Shown piece by piece: positions 22,659 to 36,239 of a stretch of DNA of 64,000 bases. Source of the DNA: Pictodentalium vernedei (taxonomy: Eukaryota > Mollusca > Scaphopoda > Dentaliida > Dentaliidae); NCBI GenBank assembly GCA_031216915.1, contig JAUFNR010000080.1:88786-152785 (forward strand), given 5' to 3'. Position 1 is the first letter of the stretch. The number at the start of each line of letters is the position of its first letter. Made by a program: the position numbers and the translations under genes. The notes under the pieces are model-generated. The model ran no database searches and was not told the DNA's origin. It saw only the letters and a program-made list of their open reading frames with translations.

Positions 22659-23870
22659 ATCTGTGTTTGTCTATAATGTTTATAATATTTTGATTTTGCT
22701 AGATTCTGTTATTTATGGAATACGTTCTGCCATATTGTGAATTATTAGTCACCGTACAGGAACGGAAGGGCTTCTAAGTGGTAAGCACTTGTCCTCCAAT
22801 CCTGATTTGCATTGTCAAATGGCAAATAAAATATGTTTAATCTAATCTAACAGTAGGGCGGGGGGGGGGGCATGTGTCCTAGGTAAAAAAAACAGCAGGG
22901 TGCAGGTGTTCTAGATAAAATAAACAGCATGGGGGGGGGGGGGGGGGGGATGTCCCCGCTAATTAATTTTAATAGCAGGCAGTTGTTCATGGGGCAGGTG
23001 TCCTATCCCACTGGTACTTGGCCTTGATGGAAATAACATTTCAACAAGAAACAACGGGAAACTTATTTGCAATAAAGCTGCAAATACAAACTTGATTTTA
23101 GGACCATTCCATGGACATGTTAAAGCCTACTGCGATATCAGCGTTTCTTACTCTCGTCCTTTCACCACACCGCAGTATTTTACCCGAGTCGAGTTCTGAC
23201 GTCATGAAAGTTTGACGGACATGCTTTCAATTTTGTTATTGACAACAACATATTTATAATTTCGTGCTTACTGATCCGAATTTTGAAAACGACACACGCA
23301 ATCGCGAAAGCATTTTCTGAAAAACACGATTCTGTAAAAGGTTTTAATGAAATTTGATTATTTTTTTTTTATTTTCTATTTCGATGGCTCTTGTCGAAAA
23401 GGTGCTAATCACTGATCGTCCCAAACGAGATCAAAGACACGCCGTAGTTTAATAACAGACAGAGAATCTTCTAAGAATATACATGCGCAATCCTAAAATG
23501 CAATAAATCAAGTGTATTTTCACGTTTTATGAGAGAAATATGTCCAATTGTATCATTGAATCATTTTTAGGTATATGTGGGTGAGAAATTTTCTATACGG
23601 ACAAAATACAGGCTAAATAAAATATTTGCCATTATTTTCCGCAGACGTATTTTTGTCTTTGCTTCTTGGGGAAATTTCTTGCTGCTAAATACAACGAAGG
23701 TGTGTTATTTGATGTGGTCAGAACCGTCAGGTGGTCGGGTCCGAAACCGCACCTCGCAGAGGATGTAGTGGGGGTGTCGATTTTACAAGTAATGTAGGCA
23801 GCGTACACGGCATGGGCTGTCTGCCTTTAATCCGACAAAACAGGGTTAAGGCTTGGTTTTTTGAATACCC

Positions 23871-23873
<3 letters not shown>

Positions 23874-23913
<40 letters not shown>

Positions 23914-24267
23914 TTGGTGTTTAAGGTCACATACTTCTGCACAATGGCTAATCGTGACCGTGACAGTTTTAGAGGTGGAGGAAGCCGGAGTACCCGGAGA
24001 GAACCACCAAGCATCGACGAGCAACTGTCAGCTCCTCAACATTCTCACTCTGTTCAGGCTCCGCTCAGGCAGGGTTACAGAGGTTGAAGACATGTGCACC
24101 ATCGACGTGCAGTATGCCTTAGTACACGGGGACATCGTGCCCCTATGTCGGCAACCGGACCAAAGTGCCTTGCCCAAGGACACAACGTGAGTCGTCCCGG
24201 ACGGGGATCGAACTCGGGACCTCTAGCATAGAAGTACAATAGTCTACCACTGAGCCACCGCGCTCCC
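23874..24267 (-). mobile_element. tRNA-derived SINE copy, (TTTA)10 tail
   Basis: Same insertion, 394 bp. Target-site duplications at 23861-23873 and 24268-24280. Tail tract 23874-23915. Confidence 0.88.
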
Positions 24268-26348
24268 TTGAATACCCTTAATACTATCATACATTATCCC
24301 CCAGGAATAAATCTGATAAAAGAGGTCATGTTTATCTATTGCATACCCATTTTGCTGCCCGAAAACAGCCGATTTTATTAAAATTTTGACGTTTAGCAGC
24401 CGGTAGAGGCATTAACAAACGACTAGCGGAATATTCTATCTATGCAATTTGTAAGACCTGCCAATGTCAAATTGTTCTTGAAAATCCCCAACAAGCAGTT
24501 AGCAAAATCCACGAAAATGTAAATTTTAAGCGTTTAAGGGGCATCTCTCCTTATCCAGTTCAAAATGGGTTAAGTTTCATTCTTTTAAATACCCTTACTA
24601 CTTACAAACCTTAAACACCAATTAGATTCCATGATTTTTCTGGACCCCCACAGTGTCTGATGAATTGTTTTTAACTGTCTCACAAAAGTTCCTTCATTGA
24701 TGTTATGAGAACGGTGAGTATAGTAGTCTCAAATGATTCGGTTTGGTTTTGATAAAAAAATGTTTAGGTAAAACCCATCATTAATGGTAGAATGGGTTAA
24801 TATCAATATCAATGTTTCCCTATCAGTTTTGCGTCCGGTAAAAGCCCATGAAGGGTTAACAAATGCCTACCAGAATAATTGATCCATGCAACTGGACATA
24901 TGACACCAAGACCTATCAACGGCCATTTTCTCTTGAAAACCCCACAAAATGTTTGTAAAGAAATCCAGGGAAAACGATTTTTAAACTTTTGATGGGTGTC
25001 CCTGTTAACCTCCCCAACAGGGGTTAACGCTTGGCTTTTTGAATACCTTTATTACTTACAAAAATGGTCCTCTGTGAATTCCACTTCAAACAAAGGAGAT
25101 TATGTTTATCTCTCATGTATACATTAGGTGCTGTGCGTGTCTGAAAACAGTCCCATGTTAACAACATTACGATGCTTGGCAGCTTGTAGATGGTTAATGT
25201 CACATAAACACCTACGAATAGTCAATTTGTCTTGAAACCCTACAAGTTACCGTTAGGGAAATTCACAGAAAATGGGAATTTAAAGCTTTCAAGGGATATC
25301 TCTCTTTAGCCTGCCCAAAATGGGTTAAGACGTCGACTTTTGAATACCCTTACTACTTACAAAAATGTTTCCATATAAATTGTACGCGCGATAAAAGAAG
25401 GAACTTTTCTTTGTGGTGTACCCTTTGGGTGCTGTTGGTGTGCAAAAACAGCCCATTTTATCGCAATTTTGACCTTCAGCAGCCCGGGGAGGGTTAACTA
25501 ATGCTGACCAGAATATTTTGTTCATGCGACTTGTAATGTCACACCAAGACCTGCAAATAGCCGATTTTTCTTGAAAACCTACAAGATGTTGTTAGAGAAA
25601 TCCACAGAAAACGGGTATTTTAAGATTTTAATGGGTATCTCTCTTTAACCAGCCCCAAATGGGTTAAGACGTCAAATTTTGAATACCCTTACCACTTTCA
25701 AAAATATTTTCCGATCAATTTTGCGTCCGATAAATGAAGGCCCCTTTCTCTGTGGTATATCGTTTGGGTGCTGTTGGTGTCTAAAAACAGCCCATTTTAT
25801 CACAATTTTTACGTTTAGCAGCTCGGGGAGGGTTAACTAATGCCGACCGGAATATTTTATCCATGCAACTTGTAATGTCACACCAAGACCTGAGAGTGAC
25901 CAATTTTTCTTGAAAATCTACAAGACTCGTTTAGAGAAATCCACAGAAAACATGAAGTTTTGAGCTTTTTGGGGGCATTGCTGTTTAACCAGCCCAAAAC
26001 GGGTTAACACTTGGTTTTCTGAACACCCTTATTACTTACAAAAATGATCTTCGGTGAATTCCACTTCCAGTAAAGAAAGTTATATTTATCTCTCATGTAT
26101 TGTTTGGGTGGGGTGGGGGCCTGAAACCGGCCTATTTCATCAAAATTTCGATGTTTGGCAGCCTGTGGAGGGTTACCATATGCATCGCCTGATATGTCGT
26201 GTGTATCAAAGGGCGTGTCACAGACAGGTCTAGCAATGCCGAATGTATAAAAAAAATCTACAAGACGTGTTTCGAGAAAGTGCCGATAAACCCCAATTTT
26301 GACAGTTTTTTGCCAATTGTGACGAAATAAGGGTTAAATCGAAAATTC
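24268..26348 (+). repeat. Diverged 170-bp satellite block, unit 5
   Basis: Collinear with 250-2330. G to A at 24504. Confidence 0.85.
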
Positions 26349-28603
26349 CGCTTCGGTATATTTTTAGATTTTGTGCCCCTCTATGCGTGTGCAAAATTTT
26401 GTGAAAATCGGTCCGAAAATGGCTTCGGAATCGTGCGGACAAAATGTGTGGAAAAAAAAAAATAAAAAAAAAAAAAAAAAAATAATCCGTAGAAAAACAA
26501 TAGTCTTTTCCAGAGGGAAAAGCCTAATAATCCGTAGAAAAACAATAGTCTTTTCCAGAGGGAAAAGCCTAACTAGATTTTTCGATTTCAAGAAATCGAG
26601 AGATTCACCTATTCCGCTTGTCTTTTTAGGCAGCGACGAAATAAGATTGCATATAGAGCTGGTAGTTTTTTAGGCTATATTAAGTGCATAGCCGATAGAA
26701 AACTCCCTACAGTGTCTAACAATTCTTTCGGCAATACTCTTTCACATTGGCGTGAATGCTGTATGCTTAATGTCCAAGTTAGGGCTAAATAGCAAACCCG
26801 TTGAACAAATCGCGTGTACTTAATAATAACAACATGTGCATGTGTGACACCATAGATTGTGGCGAACGTTTTCGCAGCAGCCATCCCAAACATTCAGCGT
26901 TTGTACCTGAAGCTCGCCCGAACTCGGTCATATTATTAGAAAGTCCCGAAACCAAGCATGGGCCTCGAGGCAGCCGCCCCTCTCTCTCAACCCACACCCC
27001 GAACGTGCACATACCCTCTCCTGACATTCAACATGATAGAATGGGAAACTGGTGTCGCTCTCTGTGTGAAAAGATGCGGTAACTATTTGTGAAGAATGAG
27101 TGAAAAAATGATGGAAATCGGCCAAGAATTGGCCGAGATATAGCGTTTTAATGAGTTGAGGTAATTGTTTGAATTTGGTCCCGTTCTAGCCGGTGCGACC
27201 TGACGCTGGGTATATGTCTGGGGTTGTGGCACTGCTCCCCCTCTGGGGTAGTTCCGCTTGAAATTGTGGATTCTCAGTTTCTATTGGAGAGACGCTGGTG
27301 ACTGAAAGATGCATTGTGTACACTGGCGCCAAATGGACCTCGCCAAGCTGGTAACAGTTAGATATTTGTCAGAAATGAAAAGTGGACAGTAATCGCGCAT
27401 GGGTTAATGGCGAATAGGCGGTAATCTGGCTAATTTGACATTAAAATTGAACAGACAGCAGTGTCGCTCATACGCCCACTACGTCCAGACCACTGGAGGC
27501 AGCTACACGAAATTTTCAGAAGTTGTTCTACTCTTCCTGCCCGACAGGTTAGTATCTTTGTCGAGTGGCGTGACCGCGTGGGAACAATGTGGATCGCGTG
27601 GAAACCGAAGGGACGATTCGTCCCTCCTCTATTCCCAATGCAACGACGTTTCCATTCACTATTCACCTGTCACCCGTCGAGTTTGGCATTATTTCTGTCT
27701 ATTTGACGAACTGTTCAGCTTTCAATATTCACACGTTCACGTGGGACTGAAAGTTTGGAGTTAAACTGCTTATTTCAGAGCGTACCGGCAGAAACTGACA
27801 ACTCGACCCGGTGGCGAAAAAGCAGTCGTCTGGCTAATTTGACATTCAAACTGAACAGATACAATGTCGGATACACGCCAATTATGTCCCGACCATACAA
27901 GGCAGCAACTTCAGATTCTCAGAATGTTTTCTCCTGTCCCTGCCCGACAGTTTAGTATCTTTGTCAAGTGCCAAGACCGCGTGGAAACACCGTGGATCAG
28001 GTGGAAACCGAGGGGACGATTCGTCCCTACTTTCTTCTCAATTCAACGACTTCCCTATTCATTATTTACCTGTCACCGGCTGAGTTTGGCATTATATCTG
28101 TCTATTTGATGAACTTTTCAACCTTAACTATTTGCGGCCTCGTGTTTCACCACCGAAAGGCCACTGCACGGTTACCAATATATTCAGGGACTGATTTTGC
28201 AAAAAAAACCATTATTCCGACTGTACCCACATGGGAACTCCTAAATCTGTAAGGGTTAAATTTTTAATAATAACGTATAAAACAGAAGTTGTCGTGCTAC
28301 GCTTGCTGCATGCAGGCATAGAAAACATTCAGCGCTCAATGAATTAGGAATGGAGTAAATTGTCACTTAAACCAGCGAAATTCTGAAAAAAATGAGAGTT
28401 TTTTTTCGCCGGCACCTACCTTATTGCATCCGAGCAGGGACTGCGTTAAACTTTACAGCAACCTTATAACAGAAAATATTCTTGGAATTGAACTGTGAAT
28501 ACGAATTTCGAAAGCCTACAGAATGCAAATGGGTGGGTGGCGGGCATCATCACTGGATCTAATGTTGTATTTCATGTTTTCTTTATATTCTATTTATTTT
28601 TTT

Positions 28604-28605
<2 letters not shown>

Positions 28606-28643
<38 letters not shown>
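28606..28643 (+). repeat. (TC)19 microsatellite, unit 5
   Basis: Pure tract of 38 bases. Confidence 0.98.
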
Positions 28644-28649
<6 letters not shown>

Positions 28650-29858
28650 ATCTGTGTTTGTCTATAATGTTTATAATATTTTGATTTTGCTAGATTCTGT
28701 TATTTATGGAATACGTTCTGCCATATTGTAAATTATTAGTCACCGTACAGGAACGGAAGGGCTTCTAAGTGGTAAGCACTTGTCCTCCAATCCTGATTTG
28801 CATTGTCAAATGGCAAATAAAATATGTTTAATCTAATCTAACAGTAGGGCGGGGGGGGGGGGGGCATGTGTCCTAGGTAAAAAAAACAGCAGGGTGCAGG
28901 TGTTCTAGATAAAATAAACAGCATGGGGGGGGGGGGGATGTCCCCGCTAATTAATTTTAATAGCAGGCAGTTGTTCATGGGGCAGGTGTCCTATCCCACT
29001 GGTACTTGGCCTTGATGGAAATAACATTTCAACAAGAAACAACGGGAAACTTATTTGCAATAAAGCTGCAAATACAAACTTGATTTTAGGACCATTCCAT
29101 GGACATGTTAAAGCCTACTGCGATATCAGCGTTTCTTACTCTCGTCCTTTCACCACACCGCAGTATTTTACCCGAGTCGAGTTCTGACGTCATGAAAGTT
29201 TGACGGACATGCTTTCAATTTTGTTATTGACAACAACATATTTATAATTTCGTGCTTACTGATCCGAATTTTGAAAACGACACACGCAATCGCGAAAGCA
29301 TTTTCTGAAAAACACGATTCTGTAAAAGGTTTTAATGAAATTTGATTATTTTTTTTTTATTTTCTATTTCGATGGCTCTTGTCGAAAAGGTGCTAATCAC
29401 TGATCGTCCCAAACGAGATCAAAGACACGCCGTAGTTTAATAACAGACAGAGAATCTTCTAAGAATATACATGCGCAATCCTAAAATGCAATAAATCAAG
29501 TGTATTTTCACGTTTTATGAGAGAAATATGTCCAATTGTATCATTGAATCATTTTTAGGTATATGTGGGTGAGAAATTTTCTATACGGACAAAATACAGG
29601 CTAAATAAAATATTTGCCATTATTTTCCGCAGACGTATTTTTGTCTTTGCTTCTTGGGGAAATTTCTTGCTGCTAAATACAACGAAGGTGTGTTATTTGA
29701 TGTGGTCAGAACCGTCAGGTGGTCGGGTCCGAAACCGCACCTCGCAGAGGATGTAGTGGGGGTGTCGATTTTACAAGTAATGTAGGCAGCGTACACGGCA
29801 TGGGCTGTCTGCCTTTAATCCGACAAAACAGGGTTAAGGCTTGGTTTTTTGAATACCC

Positions 29859-29861
<3 letters not shown>

Positions 29862-29905
<44 letters not shown>

Positions 29906-30259
29906 TTGGTGTTTAAGGTCACATACTTCTGCACAATGGCTAATCGTGACCGTGACAGTTTTAGAGGTGGAGGAAGCCGGAGTACCCGGAGAGAACCACC
30001 AAGCATCGACGAGCAACTGTCAGCTCCTCAACATTCTCACTCTGTTCAGGCTCCGCTCAGGCAGGGTTACAGAGGTTGAAGACATGTGCACCATCGACGT
30101 GCAGTATGCCTTAGTACACGGGGACATCGTGCCCCTATGTCGGCAACCGGACCAAAGTGCCTTGCCCAAGGACACAACGTGAGTCGTCCCGGACGGGGAT
30201 CGAACTCGGGACCTCTAGCATAGAAGTACAATAGTCTACCACTGAGCCACCGCGCTCCC
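29862..30259 (-). mobile_element. tRNA-derived SINE copy, (TTTA)11 tail
   Basis: Same insertion, 398 bp. Target-site duplications at 29849-29861 and 30260-30272. Tail tract 29862-29907. Confidence 0.88.
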
Positions 30260-32340
30260 TTGAATACCCTTAACACTATCATACATTATCCCCCAGGAAT
30301 AAATCTGATAAAAGAGGTCATGTTTATCTATTGCATACCCATTTTGCTGCCCGAAAACAGCCGATTTTATTAAAATTTTGACGTTTAGCAGCCGGTAGAG
30401 GCATTAACAAACGACTAGCGGAATATTCTATCTATGCAATTTGTAAGACCTGCCAATGTCAAATTGTTCTTGAAAATCCCCAACAAGCAGTTAGCGAAAT
30501 CCACGAAAATGTAAATTTTAAGCGTTTAAGGGGCATCTCTCCTTATCCAGTTCAAAATGGGTTAAGTTTCATTCTTTTAAATACCCTTACTACTTACAAA
30601 CCTTAAACACCAATTAGATTCCATGATTTTTCTGGACCCCCACAGTGTCTGATGAATTGTTTTTAACTGTCTCACAAAAGTTCCTTCATTGATGTTATGA
30701 GAACGGTGAGTATAGTAGTCTCAAATGATTCGGTTTGGTTTTGATAAAAAAATGTTTAGGTAAAACCCATCATTAATGGTAGAATGGGTTAATATCAATA
30801 TCAATGTTTCCCTATCAGTTTTGCGTCCGGTAAAAGCCCATGAAGGGTTAACAAATGCCTACCAGAATAATTGATCCATGCAACTGGACATATGACACCA
30901 AGACCTATCAACGGCCATTTTCTCTTGAAAACCCCACAAAATGTTTGTAAAGAAATCCAGGGAAAACGATTTTTAAACTTTTGATGGGTGTCCCTGTTAA
31001 CCTCCCCAACAGGGGTTAACGCTTGGCTTTTTGAATACCTTTATTACTTACAAAAATGGTCCTCTGTGAATTCCACTTCAAACAAAGGAGATTATGTTTA
31101 TCTCTCATGTATACATTAGGTGCTGTGCGTGTCTGAAAACAGTCCCATGTTAACAACATTACGATGCTTGGCAGCTTGTAGATGGTTAATGTCACATAAA
31201 CACCTACGAATAGTCAATTTGTCTTGAAACCCTACAAGTTACCGTTAGGGAAATTCACAGAAAATGGGAATTTAAAGCTTTCAAGGGATATCTCTCTTTA
31301 GCCTGCCCAAAATGGGTTAAGACGTCGACTTTTGAATACCCTTACTACTTACAAAAATGTTTCCATATAAATTGTACGCGCGATAAAAGAAGGAACTTTT
31401 CTTTGTGGTGTACCCTTTGGGTGCTGTTGGTGTGCAAAAACAGCCCATTTTATCGCAATTTTGACCTTCAGCAGCCCGGGGAGGGTTAACTAATGCTGAC
31501 CAGAATATTTTGTTCATGCGACTTGTAATGTCACACCAAGACCTGCAAATAGCCGATTTTTCTTGAAAACCTACAAGATGTTGTTAGAGAAATCCACAGA
31601 AAACGGGTATTTTAAGATTTTAATGGGTATCTCTCTTTAACCAGCCCCAAATGGGTTAAGACGTCAAATTTTGAATACCCTTACCACTTTCAAAAATATT
31701 TTCCGATCAATTTTGCGTCCGATAAATGAAGGCCCCTTTCTCTGTGGTATATCGTTTGGGTGCTGTTGGTGTCTAAAAACAGCCCATTTTATCACAATTT
31801 TTACGTTTAGCAGCTCGGGGAGGGTTAACTAATGCCGACCGGAATATTTTATCCATGCAACTTGTAATGTCACACCAAGACCTGAGAGTGACCAATTTTT
31901 CTTGAAAATCTACAAGACTCGTTTAGAGAAATCCACAGAAAACATGAAGTTTTGAGCTTTTTGGGGGCATTGCTGTTTAACCAGCCCAAAACGGGTTAAC
32001 ACTTGGTTTTCTGAACACCCTTATTACTTACAAAAATGATCTTCGGTGAATTCCACTTCCAGTAAAGAAAGTTATATTTATCTCTCATGTATTGTTTGGG
32101 TGGGGTGGGGGCCTGAAACCGGCCTATTTCATCAAAATTTCGATGTTTGGCAGCCTGTGGAGGGTTACCATATGCATCGCCTGATATGTCGTGTGTATCA
32201 AAGGGCGTGTCACAGACAGGTCTAGCAATGCCGAATGTATAAAAAAAATCTACAAGACGTGTTTCGAGAAAGTGCCGATAAACCCCAATTTTGACAGTTT
32301 TTTGCCAATTGTGACGAAATAAGGGTTAAATCGAAAATTC
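30260..32340 (+). repeat. Diverged 170-bp satellite block, unit 6
   Basis: Collinear with 250-2330. T to C at 30274. Confidence 0.85.
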
Positions 32341-34595
32341 CGCTTCGGTATATTTTTAGATTTTGTGCCCCTCTATGCGTGTGCAAAATTTTGTGAAAAT
32401 CGGTCCGAAAATGGCTTCGGAATCGTGCGGACAAAATGTGTGGAAAAAAAAAAATAAAAAAAAAAAAAAAAAAATAATCCGTAGAAAAACAATAGTCTTT
32501 TCCAGAGGGAAAAGCCTAATAATCCGTAGAAAAACAATAGTCTTTTCCAGAGGGAAAAGCCTAACTAGATTTTTCGATTTCAAGAAATCGAGAGATTCAC
32601 CTATTCCGCTTGTCTTTTTAGGCAGCGACGAAATAAGATTGCATATAGAGCTGGTAGTTTTTTAGGCTATATTAAGTGCATAGCCGATAGAAAACTCCCT
32701 ACAGTGTCTAACAATTCTTTCGGCAATACTCTTTCACATTGGCGTGAATGCTGTATGCTTAATGTCCAAGTTAGGGCTAAATAGCAAACCCGTTGAACAA
32801 ATCGCGTGTACTTAATAATAACAACATGTGCATGTGTGACACCATAGATTGTGGCGAACGTTTTCGCAGCAGCCATCCCAAACATTCAGCGTTTGTACCT
32901 GAAGCTCGCCCGAACTCGGTCATATTATTAGAAAGTCCCGAAACCAAGCATGGGCCTCGAGGCAGCCGCCCCTCTCTCTCAACCCACACCCCGAACGTGC
33001 ACATACCCTCTCCTGACATTCAACATGATAGAATGGGAAACTGGTGTCGCTCTCTGTGTGAAAAGATGCGGTAACTATTTGTGAAGAATGAGTGAAAAAA
33101 TGATGGAAATCGGCCAAGAATTGGCCGAGATATAGCGTTTTAATGAGTTGAGGTAATTGTTTGAATTTGGTCCCGTTCTAGCCGGTGCGACCTGACGCTG
33201 GGTATATGTCTGGGGTTGTGGCACTGCTCCCCCTCTGGGGTAGTTCCGCTTGAAATTGTGGATTCTCAGTTTCTATTGGAGAGACGCTGGTGACTGAAAG
33301 ATGCATTGTGTACACTGGCGCCAAATGGACCTCGCCAAGCTGGTAACAGTTAGATATTTGTCAGAAATGAAAAGTGGACAGTAATCGCGCATGGGTTAAT
33401 GGCGAATAGGCGGTAATCTGGCTAATTTGACATTAAAATTGAACAGACAGCAGTGTCGCTCATACGCCCACTACGTCCAGACCACTGGAGGCAGCTACAC
33501 GAAATTTTCAGAAGTTGTTCTACTCTTCCTGCCCGACAGGTTAGTATCTTTGTCGAGTGGCGTGACCGCGTGGGAACAATGTGGATCGCGTGGAAACCGA
33601 AGGGACGATTCGTCCCTCCTCTATTCCCAATGCAACGACGTTTCCATTCACTATTCACCTGTCACCCGTCGAGTTTGGCATTATTTCTGTCTATTTGACG
33701 AACTGTTCAGCTTTCAATATTCACACGTTCACGTGGGACTGAAAGTTTGGAGTTAAACTGCTTATTTCAGAGCGTACCGGCAGAAACTGACAACTCGACC
33801 CGGTGGCGAAAAAGCAGTCGTCTGGCTAATTTGACATTCAAACTGAACAGATACAATGTCGGATACACGCCAATTATGTCCCGACCATACAAGGCAGCAA
33901 CTTCAGATTCTCAGAATGTTTTCTCCTGTCCCTGCCCGACAGTTTAGTATCTTTGTCAAGTGCCAAGACCGCGTGGAAACACCGTGGATCAGGTGGAAAC
34001 CGAGGGGACGATTCGTCCCTACTTTCTTCTCAATTCAACGACTTCCCTATTCATTATTTACCTGTCACCGGCTGAGTTTGGCATTATATCTGTCTATTTG
34101 ATGAACTTTTCAACCTTAACTATTTGCGGCCTCGTGTTTCACCACCGAAAGGCCACTGCACGGTTACCAATATATTCAGGGACTGATTTTGCAAAAAAAA
34201 CCATTATTCCGACTGTACCCACATGGGAACTCCTAAATCTGTAAGGGTTAAATTTTTAATAATAACGTATAAAACAGAAGTTGTCGTGCTACGCTTGCTG
34301 CATGCAGGCATAGAAAACATTCAGCGCTCAATGAATTAGGAATGGAGTAAATTGTCACTTAAACCAGCGAAATTCTGAAAAAAATGAGAGTTTTTTTTCG
34401 CCGGCACCTACCTTATTGCATCCGAGCAGGGACTGCGTTAAACTTTACAGCAACCTTATAACAGAAAATATTCTTGGAATTGAACTGTGAATACGAATTT
34501 CGAAAGCCTACAGAATGCAAATGGGTGGGTGGCGGGCATCATCACTGGATCTAATGTTGTATTTCATGTTTTCTTTATATTCTATTTATTTTTTT

Positions 34596-34597
<2 letters not shown>

Positions 34598-34631
<34 letters not shown>
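34598..34631 (+). repeat. (TC)17 microsatellite, unit 6
   Basis: Pure tract of 34 bases, the same length as unit 1. Confidence 0.98.
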
Positions 34632-34637
<6 letters not shown>

Positions 34638-35842
34638 ATCTGTGTTTGTCTATAATGTTTATAATATTTTGATTTTGCTAGATTCTGTTATTTATGGAAT
34701 ACGTTCTGCCATATTGTAAATTATTAGTCACCGTACAGGAACGGAAGGGCTTCTAAGTGGTAAGCACTTGTCCTCCAATCCTGATTTGCATTGTCAAATG
34801 GCAAATAAAATATGTTTAATCTAATCTAACAGTAGGGCGGGGGGGGGGGCATGTGTCCTAGGTAAAAAAAACAGCAGGGTGCAGGTGTTCTAGATAAAAT
34901 AAACAGCATGGGGGGGGGGGGATGTCCCCGCTAATTAATTTTAATAGCAGGCAGTTGTTCATGGGGCAGGTGTCCTATCCCACTGGTACTTGGCCTTGAT
35001 GGAAATAACATTTCAACAAGAAACAACGGGAAACTTATTTGCAATAAAGCTGCAAATACAAACTTGATTTTAGGACCATTCCATGGACATGTTAAAGCCT
35101 ACTGCGATATCAGCGTTTCTTACTCTCGTCCTTTCACCACACCGCAGTATTTTACCCGAGTCGAGTTCTGACGTCATGAAAGTTTGACGGACATGCTTTC
35201 AATTTTGTTATTGACAACAACATATTTATAATTTCGTGCTTACTGATCCGAATTTTGAAAACGACACACGCAATCGCGAAAGCATTTTCTGAAAAACACG
35301 ATTCTGTAAAAGGTTTTAATGAAATTTGATTATTTTTTTTTTATTTTCTATTTCGATGGCTCTTGTCGAAAAGGTGCTAATCACTGATCGTCCCAAACGA
35401 GATCAAAGACACGCCGTAGTTTAATAACAGACAGAGAATCTTCTAAGAATATACATGCGCAATCCTAAAATGCAATAAATCAAGTGTATTTTCACGTTTT
35501 ATGAGAGAAATATGTCCAATTGTATCATTGAATCATTTTTAGGTATATGTGGGTGAGAAATTTTCTATACGGACAAAATACAGGCTAAATAAAATATTTG
35601 CCATTATTTTCCGCAGACGTATTTTTGTCTTTGCTTCTTGGGGAAATTTCTTGCTGCTAAATACAACGAAGGTGTGTTATTTGATGTGGTCAGAACCGTC
35701 AGGTGGTCGGGTCCGAAACCGCACCTCGCAGAGGATGTAGTGGGGGTGTCGATTTTACAAGTAATGTAGGCAGCGTACACGGCATGGGCTGTCTGCCTTT
35801 AATCCGACAAAACAGGGTTAAGGCTTGGTTTTTTGAATACCC

Positions 35843-35845
<3 letters not shown>

Positions 35846-35885
<40 letters not shown>

Positions 35886-36239
35886 TTGGTGTTTAAGGTC
35901 ACATACTTCTGCACAATGGCTAATCGTGACCGTGACAGTTTTAGAGGTGGAGGAAGCCGGAGTACCCGGAGAGAACCACCAAGCATCGACGAGCAACTGT
36001 CAGCTCCTCAACATTCTCACTCTGTTCAGGCTCCGCTCAGGCAGGGTTACAGAGGTTGAAGACATGTGCACCATCGACGTGCAGTATGCCTTAGTACACG
36101 GGGACATCGTGCCCCTATGTCGGCAACCGGACCAAAGTGCCTTGCCCAAGGACACAACGTGAGTCGTCCCGGACGGGGATCGAACTCGGGACCTCTAGCA
36201 TAGAAGTACAATAGTCTACCACTGAGCCACCGCGCTCCC
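35846..36239 (-). mobile_element. tRNA-derived SINE copy, (TTTA)10 tail
   Basis: Same insertion, 394 bp. Target-site duplications at 35833-35845 and 36240-36252. Tail tract 35846-35887. Confidence 0.88.

Larger units (their letters stand above)
18074..24074. repeat. Macrosatellite unit 4 (6,001 bp)
   Basis: 45-bp pair at 20480-20569, 404-bp pair at 21408-22133, (TC)24, G runs 22860-22870 (11) and 22931-22949 (19, the longest here), (TTTA)10. It shares the CC to AT change (19882-19883) with unit 3 and has a private A to G at 22739. Confidence 0.97.
24075..30066. repeat. Macrosatellite unit 5 (5,992 bp)
   Basis: 45-bp pair at 26481-26570, 404-bp pair at 27409-28134, (TC)19, G runs 28851-28864 (14) and 28925-28937 (13), (TTTA)11. 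Private G to A at 24504. Confidence 0.97.
30067..36046. repeat. Macrosatellite unit 6 (5,980 bp, shortest)
   Basis: 45-bp pair at 32473-32562, 404-bp pair at 33401-34126, (TC)17, G runs 34839-34849 (11) and 34910-34921 (12), (TTTA)10. Private T to C at 30274, just right of the SINE target-site duplication. Confidence 0.97.
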